Source of the DNA: Acidobacteriota bacterium
GTDB lineage: Bacteria > Acidobacteriota > Thermoanaerobaculia > Multivoradales > JBCCEF01
Length of the DNA: 64,000 nucleotides
Assembly (NCBI GenBank): GCA_039028635.1
Contig: JBCCHV010000017.1
Coordinates: forward strand, 1 to 64,000
Direction: 5' to 3'
Under the pieces are notes generated by a model. It was not told the DNA's origin. It made no database searches and worked only from the letters and a program-made list of their open reading frames with translations. Shown in pieces: positions 52,437 to 62,300 of this stretch. Position 1 is the first letter of the stretch, and each line of letters begins with the position of its first letter. The translations under genes were made by a program, and so were the position numbers.

Positions 52437-53711
52437 GTGCCCGAAGCCTCCGAAACCGCTCTCCTCGAAGCCACCGGGGTGAGCAAGAAATTCTGCCGCC
52501 GCCTCGACCGCTCGCTGCGCTACGGCGTGCAGGATCTGTGGCGCAGCGCCTGGGGCCGGCCGAAGCGCCGCGACGCCCTGCGAGCGGGTGAATTCTGGGC
52601 CCTCGAGGAGGTCTCTTTCGCCCTCCAGCGGGGCGAATGTCTCGGCGTCATCGGCCCCAACGGCGCCGGCAAGAGCACCCTCCTCAAATTGCTCAACGGC
52701 CGCCTTCCCCTCGATGGCGGTCGCATCGTCGTCGAGGGCCGGCTGCGGGCCATCTCGGAGCTCGGGGTGGGCTTCGATCCGGTGCTCACCGGCCGCGAGA
52801 ACATCGAGCACGAGGCGGCCCTCCTCGGCCTGACCCGGGAGGAGACAGCGGAGCGACTCGAGGCGATTCTGGCCTTCGCCGGCATCGGCGACTTCGTCGA
52901 CGCCCCCCTGCTCACCTACTCCACCGGCATGCGGGCTCGCCTGGGCTTCGCCATCGCCGCCCACCTCGAGCCCGACATCCTGCTGCTCGACGAGCTGCTG
53001 GCGGTCGGCGACCTGCACTTCCGGCGCCAGTGCGTGCGTCACATGATGGGATTGATGCAGAAAGGCACCGGCCTTTTGCTGGTGTCCCACGACCTCTACA
53101 CGGTCCAGAACCTCTGCCAGCGAAGTCTCTACCTCGAAGCCGGCCAGGTGGTCGACTACGGCCCCAGCGACCGGGTGGTGAAGGCCTACCTCGCCACCCG
53201 CCGCGACGCTACCGAGGACGCGACGAGCGAGGAGTCCCCCTCCGGCCCCACCCAGCGCCCGCTGAGCCAGGAGGAGCCCCTGATCATCGACCAGGTGGAG
53301 ATCCGGGCCGAGGACGGCGGGCCGCTGCGCACCGGCGAGGCCGCCCGGGTGGACCTGCACTACCGCTCCTTGGAGAGCAGCGGCGAGGTCTTCTGGGGTT
53401 TCCGCGTCGCCACCGCCGACCTGATGGTGCAGATCACCTCGGGCCTGCTCCATGCCGGCGAAGGCCCGGCCTTCTGCCTCGCCGCCGGCGCCGGCACGTT
53501 CTCTTGCCGGGTGCCCCGCCTGCCGCTGCTCGGCGGCACCTACGCTCTGCGCGCCGCCATCGCCGACCCCGAGAGCGGAGCGCTGATGGCCCTCTTCGGA
53601 CACGATCAAGCGCCGACCCTGTTCCAGGTCGTGGGTCGCGAGCATCCGTCGGAGAACTTTCATCGCCTTTCCGGCGACCTGATCGCGGTCGACGTCGAGC
53701 GCTTCGACTGA
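52437..53711 (+). CDS. Wzt-like ABC transporter ATPase with C-terminal glycan-binding domain
   Basis: 424 residues from GTG 52437. The ATPase domain has Walker A GPNGAGKST, the Wzt-type signature YSTGMRARLGF, Walker B LLLDELLAVGD and switch SHD. After about residue 250 comes a beta-rich Wzt C-terminal domain (LIIDQVEIRAEDGG, SGEVFWGFRVATADLMVQI, PLLGGTYALRAAIAD). Wzt proteins power export of O-antigen or other polysaccharides and read the chain's terminal modification, often a methyl group. No Wzm permease is in the window. Two methyltransferase genes flank it. Confidence 0.9.
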   Translation: MPEASETALLEATGVSKKFCRRLDRSLRYGVQDLWRSAWGRPKRRDALRAGEFWALEEVSFALQRGECLGVIGPNGAGKSTLLKLLNGRLPLDGGRIVVEGRLRAISELGVGFDPVLTGRENIEHEAALLGLTREETAERLEAILAFAGIGDFVDAPLLTYSTGMRARLGFAIAAHLEPDILLLDELLAVGDLHFRRQCVRHMMGLMQKGTGLLLVSHDLYTVQNLCQRSLYLEAGQVVDYGPSDRVVKAYLATRRDATEDATSEESPSGPTQRPLSQEEPLIIDQVEIRAEDGGPLRTGEAARVDLHYRSLESSGEVFWGFRVATADLMVQITSGLLHAGEGPAFCLAAGAGTFSCRVPRLPLLGGTYALRAAIADPESGALMALFGHDQAPTLFQVVGREHPSENFHRLSGDLIAVDVERFD

Positions 53712-54439
53712 GGCCGGGCCAACGCGGTCAACCGGCCGCGCCGCCAAATCCCGCCGAGGCGGTCCTGGTCGCTCTCGATCAGCGCTGCGATCTCCCAGCC
53801 GGCCTCGGCGAGCAGGGCGACGAGCTCGGCGCGATCGAAGAACCTCACCACCGGCGGGCCAACGTTGAGCCACGAAGCCCCGAGCTCGCAACGGCGCCGC
53901 AGCCAGCGCGAGGTGAGTCGCTTGAGCTGGAAAGAACCGGCGCGCAGGAGGCGCGAGCGGTAGACCGGCTCGAGAACCACCAGCGAGCCGCCCGGCGCCA
54001 CCAACCGGCGCGCCGTCACCAAGGCGCGCCGAGCGAGAGAACGACGGGACTCGGCTCCGGGGCCGGTCAGGTGATGCAGCACGTCACCCAGCAGGACGAC
54101 GTCGAAACGCTCTTCGAGATCCGTCGCGAGCGACACGTCGAGTAGTGAGCCGGCGCGCACCGCCAACCCGCGAGCGCGAGCCGCCCGGAGCTGCACTGGA
54201 TCCTCCTCGATTCCGAGGGCGCGGCGCAGTCCGAGCTCGGCGATCAGATGGCAGGTGCCGTTGCCGGTGCCACAGCCCAGGTCGATCAGAGTGCGTGGCC
54301 GGGGACTTTGGCGGCGCAGCCAAGAGACGGCATGGCGATAGCGCCACAGGCTCCAGCTCTCCGCCGCCGGCGCCGATCGCCGGGCCGGCAGGGTCAGGGC
54401 TTCGGCGGTGGCGAGGGGTGGGGGGCCGGTCCTAGCCAC
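53660..54439 (-). CDS. Class I SAM-dependent methyltransferase
   Basis: 259 residues from GTG 54439, which overlaps the parvulin gene stop by 8 nt. Motif I LIDLGCGTGNGTCHLIAE (about 54-71), an acidic post-I loop (IEEDPVQL) and motif IV VLLGDVLHHL are clear. The Arg-rich C-terminal tail overlaps the 3' end of the Wzt-like gene by 52 nt on the opposite strand, an unusually long convergent overlap; the tail's last 18 residues may not be needed for the fold. The product is probably a small-molecule or glycan methyltransferase. Confidence 0.82.
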   Translation of the reverse strand: MARTGPPPLATAEALTLPARRSAPAAESWSLWRYRHAVSWLRRQSPRPRTLIDLGCGTGNGTCHLIAELGLRRALGIEEDPVQLRAARARGLAVRAGSLLDVSLATDLEERFDVVLLGDVLHHLTGPGAESRRSLARRALVTARRLVAPGGSLVVLEPVYRSRLLRAGSFQLKRLTSRWLRRRCELGASWLNVGPPVVRFFDRAELVALLAEAGWEIAALIESDQDRLGGIWRRGRLTALARPQSKRSTSTAIRSPERR

Positions 54440-55454
54440 CGGGGAGCGGCGGTGGGCCGGCGGACTTGTCCTCCGCAGCCACCTCCGGCAGCGCCTCGAG
54501 GCGCTCGTAGCCGGTCCACAGATCGACGCCCTCGCGCTGCTCGGCGGCGAAAGCGCGGCGACGCTCGTCCTGCCTCTCCTTGCGCAAGATCCCGGCAATA
54601 CCGTCCTGCACCCGCTCGAGGGGACGCGGCTCGGCCTGCTCACGCTCGAGAAGACGCCACAAGTAGTAGCCATCCTCACCTTCGATCAGCGTGCTCATGT
54701 CGCCGGGCTCCTCGAGGGCGAAGGCCGGGGCCAGCACCTCGGCGGCCCACTTGTAGCTTTCCACCCGGCGGGGATAGAGCCAGCCGACGACGCCCCCGAC
54801 GTACTTGGTGGCGGCATCGTCCGAGTACTTGCGCGCCAGCGGACCGAAGCCCTTGACATCGTCGCCGAGGGCAGCGGCTTGCTCGTAGACCTCCGCGGCG
54901 CGCGCCTTCAGGCGCGCCTTGCCTTCGTCGTCGAGCCGCGGCGAGCGCTCGATGAGGAGCATCGCCAAACGCGACCGGGCCGGTCTCATGAAGCGCTCCG
55001 GATGAGCCTCGTAGTAGGCGGCGATGTCCTCCGGGGTGACTTCGACGGCCGCCGACTCCTCGAGGTTCTCGCGCCGGTAGAGATTGACCAGAATCTTTTC
55101 GAAGGACCGCACGACATCTTCGCGGTGGTCGTAGCCCTCGTCGAGGGCCTTGACCAGCAAGATGCGGTTCTGGATCAGCTCATCGAGGAGAGCCTGGCGG
55201 CGTTCGCGGTCCGGGTAGCGCGCCGCCCCTCCGCGCAGCTCCATCGCCAGGCGAAAGTCTTCGAGGGTGATGGCAGTGCCTTCGACCACCGCCAAGACCT
55301 CCGGATTGGAGGCGATCTGCGCACTCGTCGGCTTTTCCTCGACCGTCGGCGCCGGAGCCGCTGCCGACGCCGTCACCGGCGTCTCCGGCGCCGGCGGGGC
55401 ACCGCTACTGCAGGCGGCCAGCACCAGCAGCAGGCCGCCCAGAAGGATCCTCAT
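54432..55454 (-). CDS. Parvulin-type peptidyl-prolyl isomerase lipoprotein
   Basis: 340 residues from ATG 55454 (GGAG 8 nt upstream), with lipobox LVLAAC (Cys15) then a Pro/Ala linker. A SurA-like N-terminal helical region (VEGTAITLEDFRLAM, LLDELIQNRILLVKALDEG) precedes a parvulin PPIase domain (about 190-300; FGPLARKYSDDAATKYVGGV). It is probably a periplasmic chaperone for exported or outer-membrane proteins. It follows the Calx-beta protein gene by 5 nt, so a role in maturing the two large proteins upstream is likely. Confidence 0.88.
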   Translation of the reverse strand: MRILLGGLLLVLAACSSGAPPAPETPVTASAAAPAPTVEEKPTSAQIASNPEVLAVVEGTAITLEDFRLAMELRGGAARYPDRERRQALLDELIQNRILLVKALDEGYDHREDVVRSFEKILVNLYRRENLEESAAVEVTPEDIAAYYEAHPERFMRPARSRLAMLLIERSPRLDDEGKARLKARAAEVYEQAAALGDDVKGFGPLARKYSDDAATKYVGGVVGWLYPRRVESYKWAAEVLAPAFALEEPGDMSTLIEGEDGYYLWRLLEREQAEPRPLERVQDGIAGILRKERQDERRRAFAAEQREGVDLWTGYERLEALPEVAAEDKSAGPPPLPGG

Positions 55455-55459
55455 GGTTC

Positions 55460-58400
55460 CTACTCCACCGCCGCCGACCAGGCCGAGACGTTGCCCGACT
55501 CGAAGCCGTCGGTGAAGATTTCGCCGTTCGGCCGCGCCGCCAACACCAGGTTGTCGAGGAAGGCTTCGTAGGTCGTCGCCCCGGTGCCGTCCACCAGGAA
55601 GAAGACGCGCGCCGACTGAGCGGTCGCCGGAATGGTCAGGGCCGGAAGCTCGAACGATTCCCATACCCCCAGCGTATCGCCCGCCAGCGCCGCCGAGGAC
55701 TCCTCATCGAGCTGGTCGATGGTGCAGTTCGGCGAGGCGAAGTAACGCACCAGGGCGGACACGATCGGCAGGCTGCCGCTGCCGCCGTCGATCCGCGCCC
55801 GGCCGCGCAGCTCGTGCGGAAGGGCGGCGTCGATGGCGACGCACTGGCTGACGTAAGCCACCGGATCGAGCCCCGAGAAGGTGACTTCCGCCGAGCCCGA
55901 GGAGGCCGCCTCGTCGGCGTCATCGGCCGCGAAGTCGACCACCGAAGAGGTGTCCGGGAAGCGCACCCAGGGCGAGAGATCGCCGTCGAGGTTGGGATTG
56001 GCGAGCAGATTGTCGATGCCGACGCTGAAGCCCAGGGCGGCGTCATCCCCACCGCTGCCATCGCCATCGCCATCGAGGGCGGTGCCGAAGAGATCGGTCA
56101 GGGCGGAGCACGAGTACAGGCCATAGGCACCGGCCGGCAGCGGGATTCCACCGTTGATCCCGGCGACGGCGCCGAAGGTGATGCTGTCGAAGGCGACGCT
56201 GTCGACCGGCACCTGCAGGTCGTCACCGGCCAGCGGACCGCATCCGAGGGTCTGGAGGACACCATCGGGGCCACCGTGGACCAGCAGATAGTTGTCCGGG
56301 TTGGTGACGTCGGCACCGCCGGTGCCACCGCCACCGTTTTCCATCTCCTCGCTGTAGGCCAGCAGGAGCTGGGTGATCGAGTAGGTGTCGACCATCTCGC
56401 CGTCGGAAAGCTCACCGTCGCCGGTACCGGCCACCGTGTCGACGTTCACCAAGCGCGGCGCCGAGGCTTCGACCACCAGCGGCCCGAGGGTCATCGGATC
56501 GCTCCAGTTGCCCGCCTCGTCGACGGCGCAGAGGTGGAAGTACCAGGTGCCGTCGGCGAGCACCGGGCTGGTCCAGGAAACCACCGGACCGAGATTCTCG
56601 GACTCGCCGCAGGTGTTGTCCGACAGGCGGTCGAAGACCGCCGAATAGCCGGCCACGCCGCTCAGATTGTCGCTCGCCGCCGTCCAGGTGACGTCGATGG
56701 TGTCGTCCGCCTCCGGAGCACCGCTGCCGTGGCTCGGCGACGCGAGGTCCGCCGGCGCCGCCGGCGCGGTGGCATCGATGCGATAGGGCCCGCGATGAAT
56801 CGCCGAGGTGCAGTTGGCGCTGAAATCACAGGTCCGGATGTGGAAGTAGAAGCCGTCGTCGTCCGGCAACGCCACGCTTTGGGTCGTATGGGCGTCGACG
56901 GTGTGGGTGAGATCGAGGATCAGGTCCGGCATGGTCACCGCTTCGAGATCGAACAGGAAGGAGTAGCCGAGCACGCCGGTGCCGCCGGCGTTGTCCACCG
57001 CCCCGGACCACTCCATGACGATCTGCGACAGGTTCGACCAGACGTTCTCCGTGTGGCTGGTGCTCTCCAGGGTGACCGGATCCGTCGGCTGGATCGAGTC
57101 GCGCAGGTAGACCGCCACCGCGTCGTCGTTGCTGCCCACCAGGTAGATGCTCGAGTCGTTGGCCGAGACCGCCAGATGGAGCGCTCGATCGAGGCCGTCC
57201 TCACCGCCGGAGCCATCGAAGTGGAACTCGATGGGCGACAGCGAGCCGGTCGACGGATCGCGCAGGAAGACTCCCAGGGCATCGTCTTCGAGGGCCGCCG
57301 TGAACACCACCCGGGTGTCGAAGGACACCACCACCTCGGTGGCGCCGTCGAGTCCGTCGGCGCCGTTGACGTCGTCGAGCAAGGTCTGCAGCCAAGTCAA
57401 GGCGCCGCTGGCGTCGTCGCGCCGGAAGACCACCAGGCCGTCTTCCGAAGCACCGGTGGCGTAGACGAACTCGCCATCGCCGGAGACCGCCACCGAGCTG
57501 GTGCCGCCGAGGCCGGTGATGGGGCCGCCGGCGAGGCTCTGGAACTCGATAGCCGTGAGCTCACCGGTGGAGCCATCGCGGCCGAATACCGCCACCGCCG
57601 AATCGACTCGCGAGGCGACGTAGACGTGGGCATCGTCGGCACTGACGGCGACCGCCGTGGCACCGTCGAGGCCGAGGCCGTCAACCGCATCGTCGCTGTC
57701 GAAGTGGGCTTCGACGAAGGTCAAGAGGCCGGTGGTCTCATCGCGCTCGAAGACCGCCACGGCGTCGTCCGTCTCACCGGCGACATAGAGGAAGTCACCG
57801 GTCGAGTCGAAGGCCAGCGACGAAGCACCGAGCAAGCCGTCGACGCCGCCGGCGCCGTCGACCTGGGCTTCCAGGAAGGAGAGCGCACCGCTGCCGCCAT
57901 CGAGGGCGAAGACCGACACCGCCGAGCTGATGAAGGAGGCCACATAGACGTGGGCGCCATCGGGGCTGACCACGATGTCCTCCGGGCCGTCGAGACCGAC
58001 GACGTTGCCGCCGTCATCGCCTTCGGAGATCTGATCGGCGAAGGTCAAGCTGCCATCGACGGCATCGCGGGCGAAGGTCAGCAGCGAGTCGTTGACCTTG
58101 CCGCTGACCACGATCCAGCCGCCGCCCGGCGTCACCGCCACCGCCGAGGCCTCGTCGAGGCCCGGCATGGTGCCGAGACCGACCGCCTCGACGAACTCGA
58201 GGAAGCCGTCGTCGTCCCAGATCACCACCTCGGCCTGGCCATCGCTGATCGTCGCCTCGGCGCTCACCGAGTCGAGATCGACGTAGAAGAGCTCGTCCGA
58301 CTCGTCCTCGACATCGCCGAAGACCTCCACCATCAGGGTGGTCGTGGTGGTCTCGGACGCGAAGGTGGCGGTGCCCGAAGCGGCGGCGAAGTCGACATCG

Positions 58401-59299
58401 GCGGTGGCGCCATCGACCGCCTCGGTGGTCGACCACTGCACCGTCACCACCGGCGTGATCGGCCGCGACAGCACCAGCGTGAGCTCGACCAGCGTCGAGC
58501 CGGCGTCGCCTTCGAGCACCGCGACATCGCCGATTGCGACATCCGGCGGCCGCTCGTTGTCGACGATGGTGCCGTCACCCTCGGCGTCCGACAGGATGGC
58601 GCCGCTCTCGTTGGAGAGCTGCACCACGAAGGTCTCGTCCGCTTCCTCCTCGAAATCGCCCAGGATCGGCACCGTGATGGTGCCTTCCGTATCGCCGGGA
58701 TCGATGGTGACGGTGCCGCTGGTCAGGGTGTAGTCGAGGCCCTGGGTGGCGGTGCCCTGCCCGGAAGGCGTCTCGTAATCGACCGACACCGCGCTGAGGG
58801 AGGTTTCCGACAGGGTGACCGTGAAGATCGCGTCGACACTTCCCGTATCGCCCTCGATCACGGTGACATCGTCGATCGACAAGCCGGGCAAAGCCGCCAG
58901 CTCGTCGAGATCGAGGATCTGGGCCTCGCCGAGAGCGCCGACCACCCCTTCGCCGGCGAACACGCCGTCGATGGTGAAGGTGACGGCATCCCCGGGTCGC
59001 GCCGTCCCCGCCAGTTGGGGATCGACCGAGTCGATGGGGACCCGCAGCACGTAGCGTTGGCCGACTTCACCCTCGGTGCCGAGGATGTAGCTGCTCAGGG
59101 GCGTGGCCTGGCCATCGAGGAAAACCTCGACCAGACCCTGCTCCACCGGCTCACCGCCGCGCAGCGCCCGGCCGTAGAAGATGTGGTCCGGCTCGGGCAG
59201 GCGAGCTGACGCCGGGGGCACCAGCAGCAGTCCCAGGGCGACGCCGGCGAGCCAGCGGATCGGTAGCCGTCGGGGATGAGTTCGAGTCGGCTTCACCAT
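55460..59299 (-). CDS. Large exported protein: two Calx-beta domains and a lactonase-like beta-propeller
   Basis: 1279 residues (AGGAGTGTGAGGA before the ATG). A signal peptide (about 14-33) leads to a beta domain, then two Calx-beta repeats (about 143-250 and 253-362; DDVTVIEGDTGSVDAIFTV, DNERPPDVAIGDVAVLEGD). A propeller of repeated LAVS/VVVS...YVAS/YAT blades follows (about 365-760), like YVTN/lactonase proteins. Fn3-like beta domains follow, then a jelly-roll-like end. The last residues (IFTDGFESGNVSAWS) match a C-terminal DGFESG...SAWS motif. It lies 3 nt after the giant gene and 5 nt before the parvulin gene. Confidence 0.88.
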   Translation of the reverse strand: MVKPTRTHPRRLPIRWLAGVALGLLLVPPASARLPEPDHIFYGRALRGGEPVEQGLVEVFLDGQATPLSSYILGTEGEVGQRYVLRVPIDSVDPQLAGTARPGDAVTFTIDGVFAGEGVVGALGEAQILDLDELAALPGLSIDDVTVIEGDTGSVDAIFTVTLSETSLSAVSVDYETPSGQGTATQGLDYTLTSGTVTIDPGDTEGTITVPILGDFEEEADETFVVQLSNESGAILSDAEGDGTIVDNERPPDVAIGDVAVLEGDAGSTLVELTLVLSRPITPVVTVQWSTTEAVDGATADVDFAAASGTATFASETTTTTLMVEVFGDVEDESDELFYVDLDSVSAEATISDGQAEVVIWDDDGFLEFVEAVGLGTMPGLDEASAVAVTPGGGWIVVSGKVNDSLLTFARDAVDGSLTFADQISEGDDGGNVVGLDGPEDIVVSPDGAHVYVASFISSAVSVFALDGGSGALSFLEAQVDGAGGVDGLLGASSLAFDSTGDFLYVAGETDDAVAVFERDETTGLLTFVEAHFDSDDAVDGLGLDGATAVAVSADDAHVYVASRVDSAVAVFGRDGSTGELTAIEFQSLAGGPITGLGGTSSVAVSGDGEFVYATGASEDGLVVFRRDDASGALTWLQTLLDDVNGADGLDGATEVVVSFDTRVVFTAALEDDALGVFLRDPSTGSLSPIEFHFDGSGGEDGLDRALHLAVSANDSSIYLVGSNDDAVAVYLRDSIQPTDPVTLESTSHTENVWSNLSQIVMEWSGAVDNAGGTGVLGYSFLFDLEAVTMPDLILDLTHTVDAHTTQSVALPDDDGFYFHIRTCDFSANCTSAIHRGPYRIDATAPAAPADLASPSHGSGAPEADDTIDVTWTAASDNLSGVAGYSAVFDRLSDNTCGESENLGPVVSWTSPVLADGTWYFHLCAVDEAGNWSDPMTLGPLVVEASAPRLVNVDTVAGTGDGELSDGEMVDTYSITQLLLAYSEEMENGGGGTGGADVTNPDNYLLVHGGPDGVLQTLGCGPLAGDDLQVPVDSVAFDSITFGAVAGINGGIPLPAGAYGLYSCSALTDLFGTALDGDGDGSGGDDAALGFSVGIDNLLANPNLDGDLSPWVRFPDTSSVVDFAADDADEAASSGSAEVTFSGLDPVAYVSQCVAIDAALPHELRGRARIDGGSGSLPIVSALVRYFASPNCTIDQLDEESSAALAGDTLGVWESFELPALTIPATAQSARVFFLVDGTGATTYEAFLDNLVLAARPNGEIFTDGFESGNVSAWSAAVE

Positions 59300-59302
59300 T
59301 CC

Positions 59303-62300
59303 TCACACTCCTGTGTAGGCATAGGTCTGGAAGAAGATCAAAATGTCGTCGATGCCGTCGCCATCGCGGGTACCGTCGCCGTCCGGATCATCGCCCTCGA
59401 TCAGGACGTCGATCCCTTCGTCGGCGTCGTTGAGCAGCGTGCCGCCGGGGATGATCAACAGCCAGCGGCGGTTCCACACGCTGCGCCCGATCAAGCGACT
59501 GTCGGCGGTGGTCTCGCCCTCGAAGAAGTCGCCGGAATCGTGGAAGGCCCGGAAGGTGCCGATGCGACGGACGTCGTTGAAGCTGCCGCTCAGGCTGTCG
59601 TTGACCGGAATCCAGTCGGGATCGTCGAGCTGCGACTCACCGATGCTGAAGGGCACCGGCAGCACCTGATCGACCACCGTCCACTCGCGAGTCTGGAAGA
59701 GATCACCGCTCGGCGGCCGCAGGACGTCGGCGCCCACCGGCAGCAGGTAGACCCGCGGCGTGTTCGACAGCGGCAGGCCTTCGTAGTCCTGGAACCAGGT
59801 GCCGACGGTCCGGATGCGAGTGGCGAAATGGGTGGCGTCGTAGGCGCTGTCACCGGCGGCCAACGGCCAACCGAAGAAGTTGAGGCCGAAGGTGACGGTG
59901 GTCTCGAAGGGAATCACGATCGCCGGCTGCGGCCCGGCGCTCTCCGGCGCCAACGGCCGGGCATAGCGTCGGTACTCGGGCAGCGAGTTGAGATCGGCGA
60001 CATAGTGGTCGCGCAGCACCGTCCGCCAGTCGACGTCGTCCTGGTCGCTATCGCTGGTCGGATCCGAATCGGTGATCCGGAAGAGCTCCTGGCGCAGCGA
60101 GAAACGATTCGTCTCGCTCTGCGGATTGATGAAGCCGAGCTGACCCTTCAAGACGTTGAAGTTCTCCTTCATGCGCCCGAGGGGGTCGGCCAAGCCGCGC
60201 GATCCGGGCACCGGCTCGCCGTCGAGGATCTGGCCGATGGCGCGCTCCTTGACGATGTCCGCCAGGAAGTCCTGACCGCCCTGAGCATCGGTGCCGAGGA
60301 GGTTGGTCTCGTAGTCGTAGGCGGTCGCCGCCAGGTAGGCGTAGCGCGCCGCCAGATCGAACTGCGCCCGGTACTTTTGCAGCGCGTCGTTGCGGAACAC
60401 CCGGAAGGTGAGGTCCTGATAGCGCGCCAGCTGGACGTCGGCGGCGGTGTACTTGCGGAAGCGCACCATCGCCTGCAGCGTGCGCTGCCCCTTGGCCAGG
60501 GCCGCCAGATAGTTGCCGCGGTTTTGATCGATGATCTCGCGCCGCTGATAGGCCTCGAGGCGCAGCAGAGGCTCGCGGCGCAACGTCGCTTCGAGCTCCT
60601 TGAGCTTGGTGAAGGCGGCGAACTCGGCGTCCAAGGCCTGGACTTCGATGTCCGCTTGAATGCCGACATCCTCCTTCGCCAGGCTGAGCAGGTTGGCAGC
60701 GGTGTCGGTGACGTCGGCGGCGGTTTCGACCCAGAACTTGGTGTGGGACTTGGTCTGCTCCACCGCACAGCGCACGCCGGCGAAGACGTCACCGCCGGAG
60801 GACAAGCCCACCACCAGGGACTTGGGCACACACTCGGAGGTGCTCTTGCCGAACTCTTCGATCCCCAAGGCGACCCGCTTCAAGGTCGTCGAAGTGGTCT
60901 GCAGGGTGCCGAGGAAGGCGTTCATGGTGGCGAGCTCTTCGCGCTGGCCGTTGCGAATTCTGATCTTCCTGCGGTCGAGGCGATGCTGCGCCTCGAGAAT
61001 TTCGAGCTGGTCGTTGATCGACAGCAGCAGGTTGTCGTACTGCTCGAGGGTCTGGTCGTAGTTGTTGATCGCCACCAGCAGGTCCGACAGGCGGTCCTGC
61101 AGCTCACCGGTGGCGCGGCGGCTGCCGGTCCACTCTTCCGGCTTGACCAAGAAGAAGGAGTCCGCTGTCACCGGCTCGCCGGCGGAATTGGTGCGCCGCG
61201 AACGCGACACGTGGTAGTCCACCGACAGGGTGTCGTTGCGCGGATCGGACAACGAGCAGCCGGTGTCGAAGGGATCGTCGTCACAGTCCGGATTGCCGGG
61301 GTTGAAGTTGAAGAACTCCATCACCGGCAGGGCCGAGAACTCTGCCGTGAAGACGTCCGTCGGCTCGTCCCGGGTGCCCGTCAGGTTGGTCTGATCGACG
61401 TACATGTAGTGGTAGAGGTCGGGACCGTTGTAGCCCGCCGGGTAGGTCCCTGGCGGCCCGATGTCGTCCGAGTAGGGATAGCCGAAGATCTCGATCAGGC
61501 GGCCGTTGAAGTCCTTTTCCTGCTCGAAGACGTTGGTGGTCAGGGCGTCGACCGTGTCCTGGTTGCGGCGCAGCAGCTGACTGAGCTGGTTGGCGTAGTC
61601 GAAGGTCGCCGAGGCGTTGTCGAGGGCCAAGCTGGCACGGTCGTAAATCTGTTCGAAGTGGGTCTTCGCCGCCGACGGCTCGGCCTCGTTGTCGACCAGA
61701 TCGGGATCGATATCGAAGGGAACCACGCCCTTGGCGAGGCCGAGCGGGTTGAGGCCGCTGTCGGCCTCGTCGAGCTGCACCTGAATGGTGTCGTACTCGG
61801 CGACGATCTCGTCCAGCCCTTCGATGTTCTGACGGTCGATGCGCTGGATGCCGACGTGGCTGGGATCGGGGTCTTCGAAGGGCAGGATGGCGTTCGCCAC
61901 CACCCAGTCGAAATAGGCCCCTTGGCCGGCTCGGCGGGCCCAGCCGGAGAGACCCCAGGCGCGATCCTCGTCCGAATCCTTGTAGCCCTGCCACTGGCCG
62001 GCCGGATCTTCGACGTAGTTCTCGCGGTAGGTCAGGTCGACGATCTCGGCGCCAGCCCGGGCCTTGGCCGCCGCCGCCTCGGCGAACTTCTGCTCGTCGA
62101 GGAAGTCCACCGTCACCGGCGAGTTCGCCACCAGCACCGCGCCGGTGCGCGGCAGCCAGGTGAAGAAGGGATGGCGCAACAGGTCGTAGTAGGTCTTGAT
62201 CGAGGTCAGGTAGTGACCCCAGGCATCGCCATGGCCCTGCGGGAAGAGGATCTGGGCGTCGGTCTCGTCGACTACGCCGCTGAAGTCCTGGTCGGCGATG

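Noticed and set aside
55814-59209. Long plus-strand open frame opposite the Calx-beta gene
   Set aside because: Antisense shadow; the minus strand carries clear Calx-beta and propeller repeats and a signal peptide.
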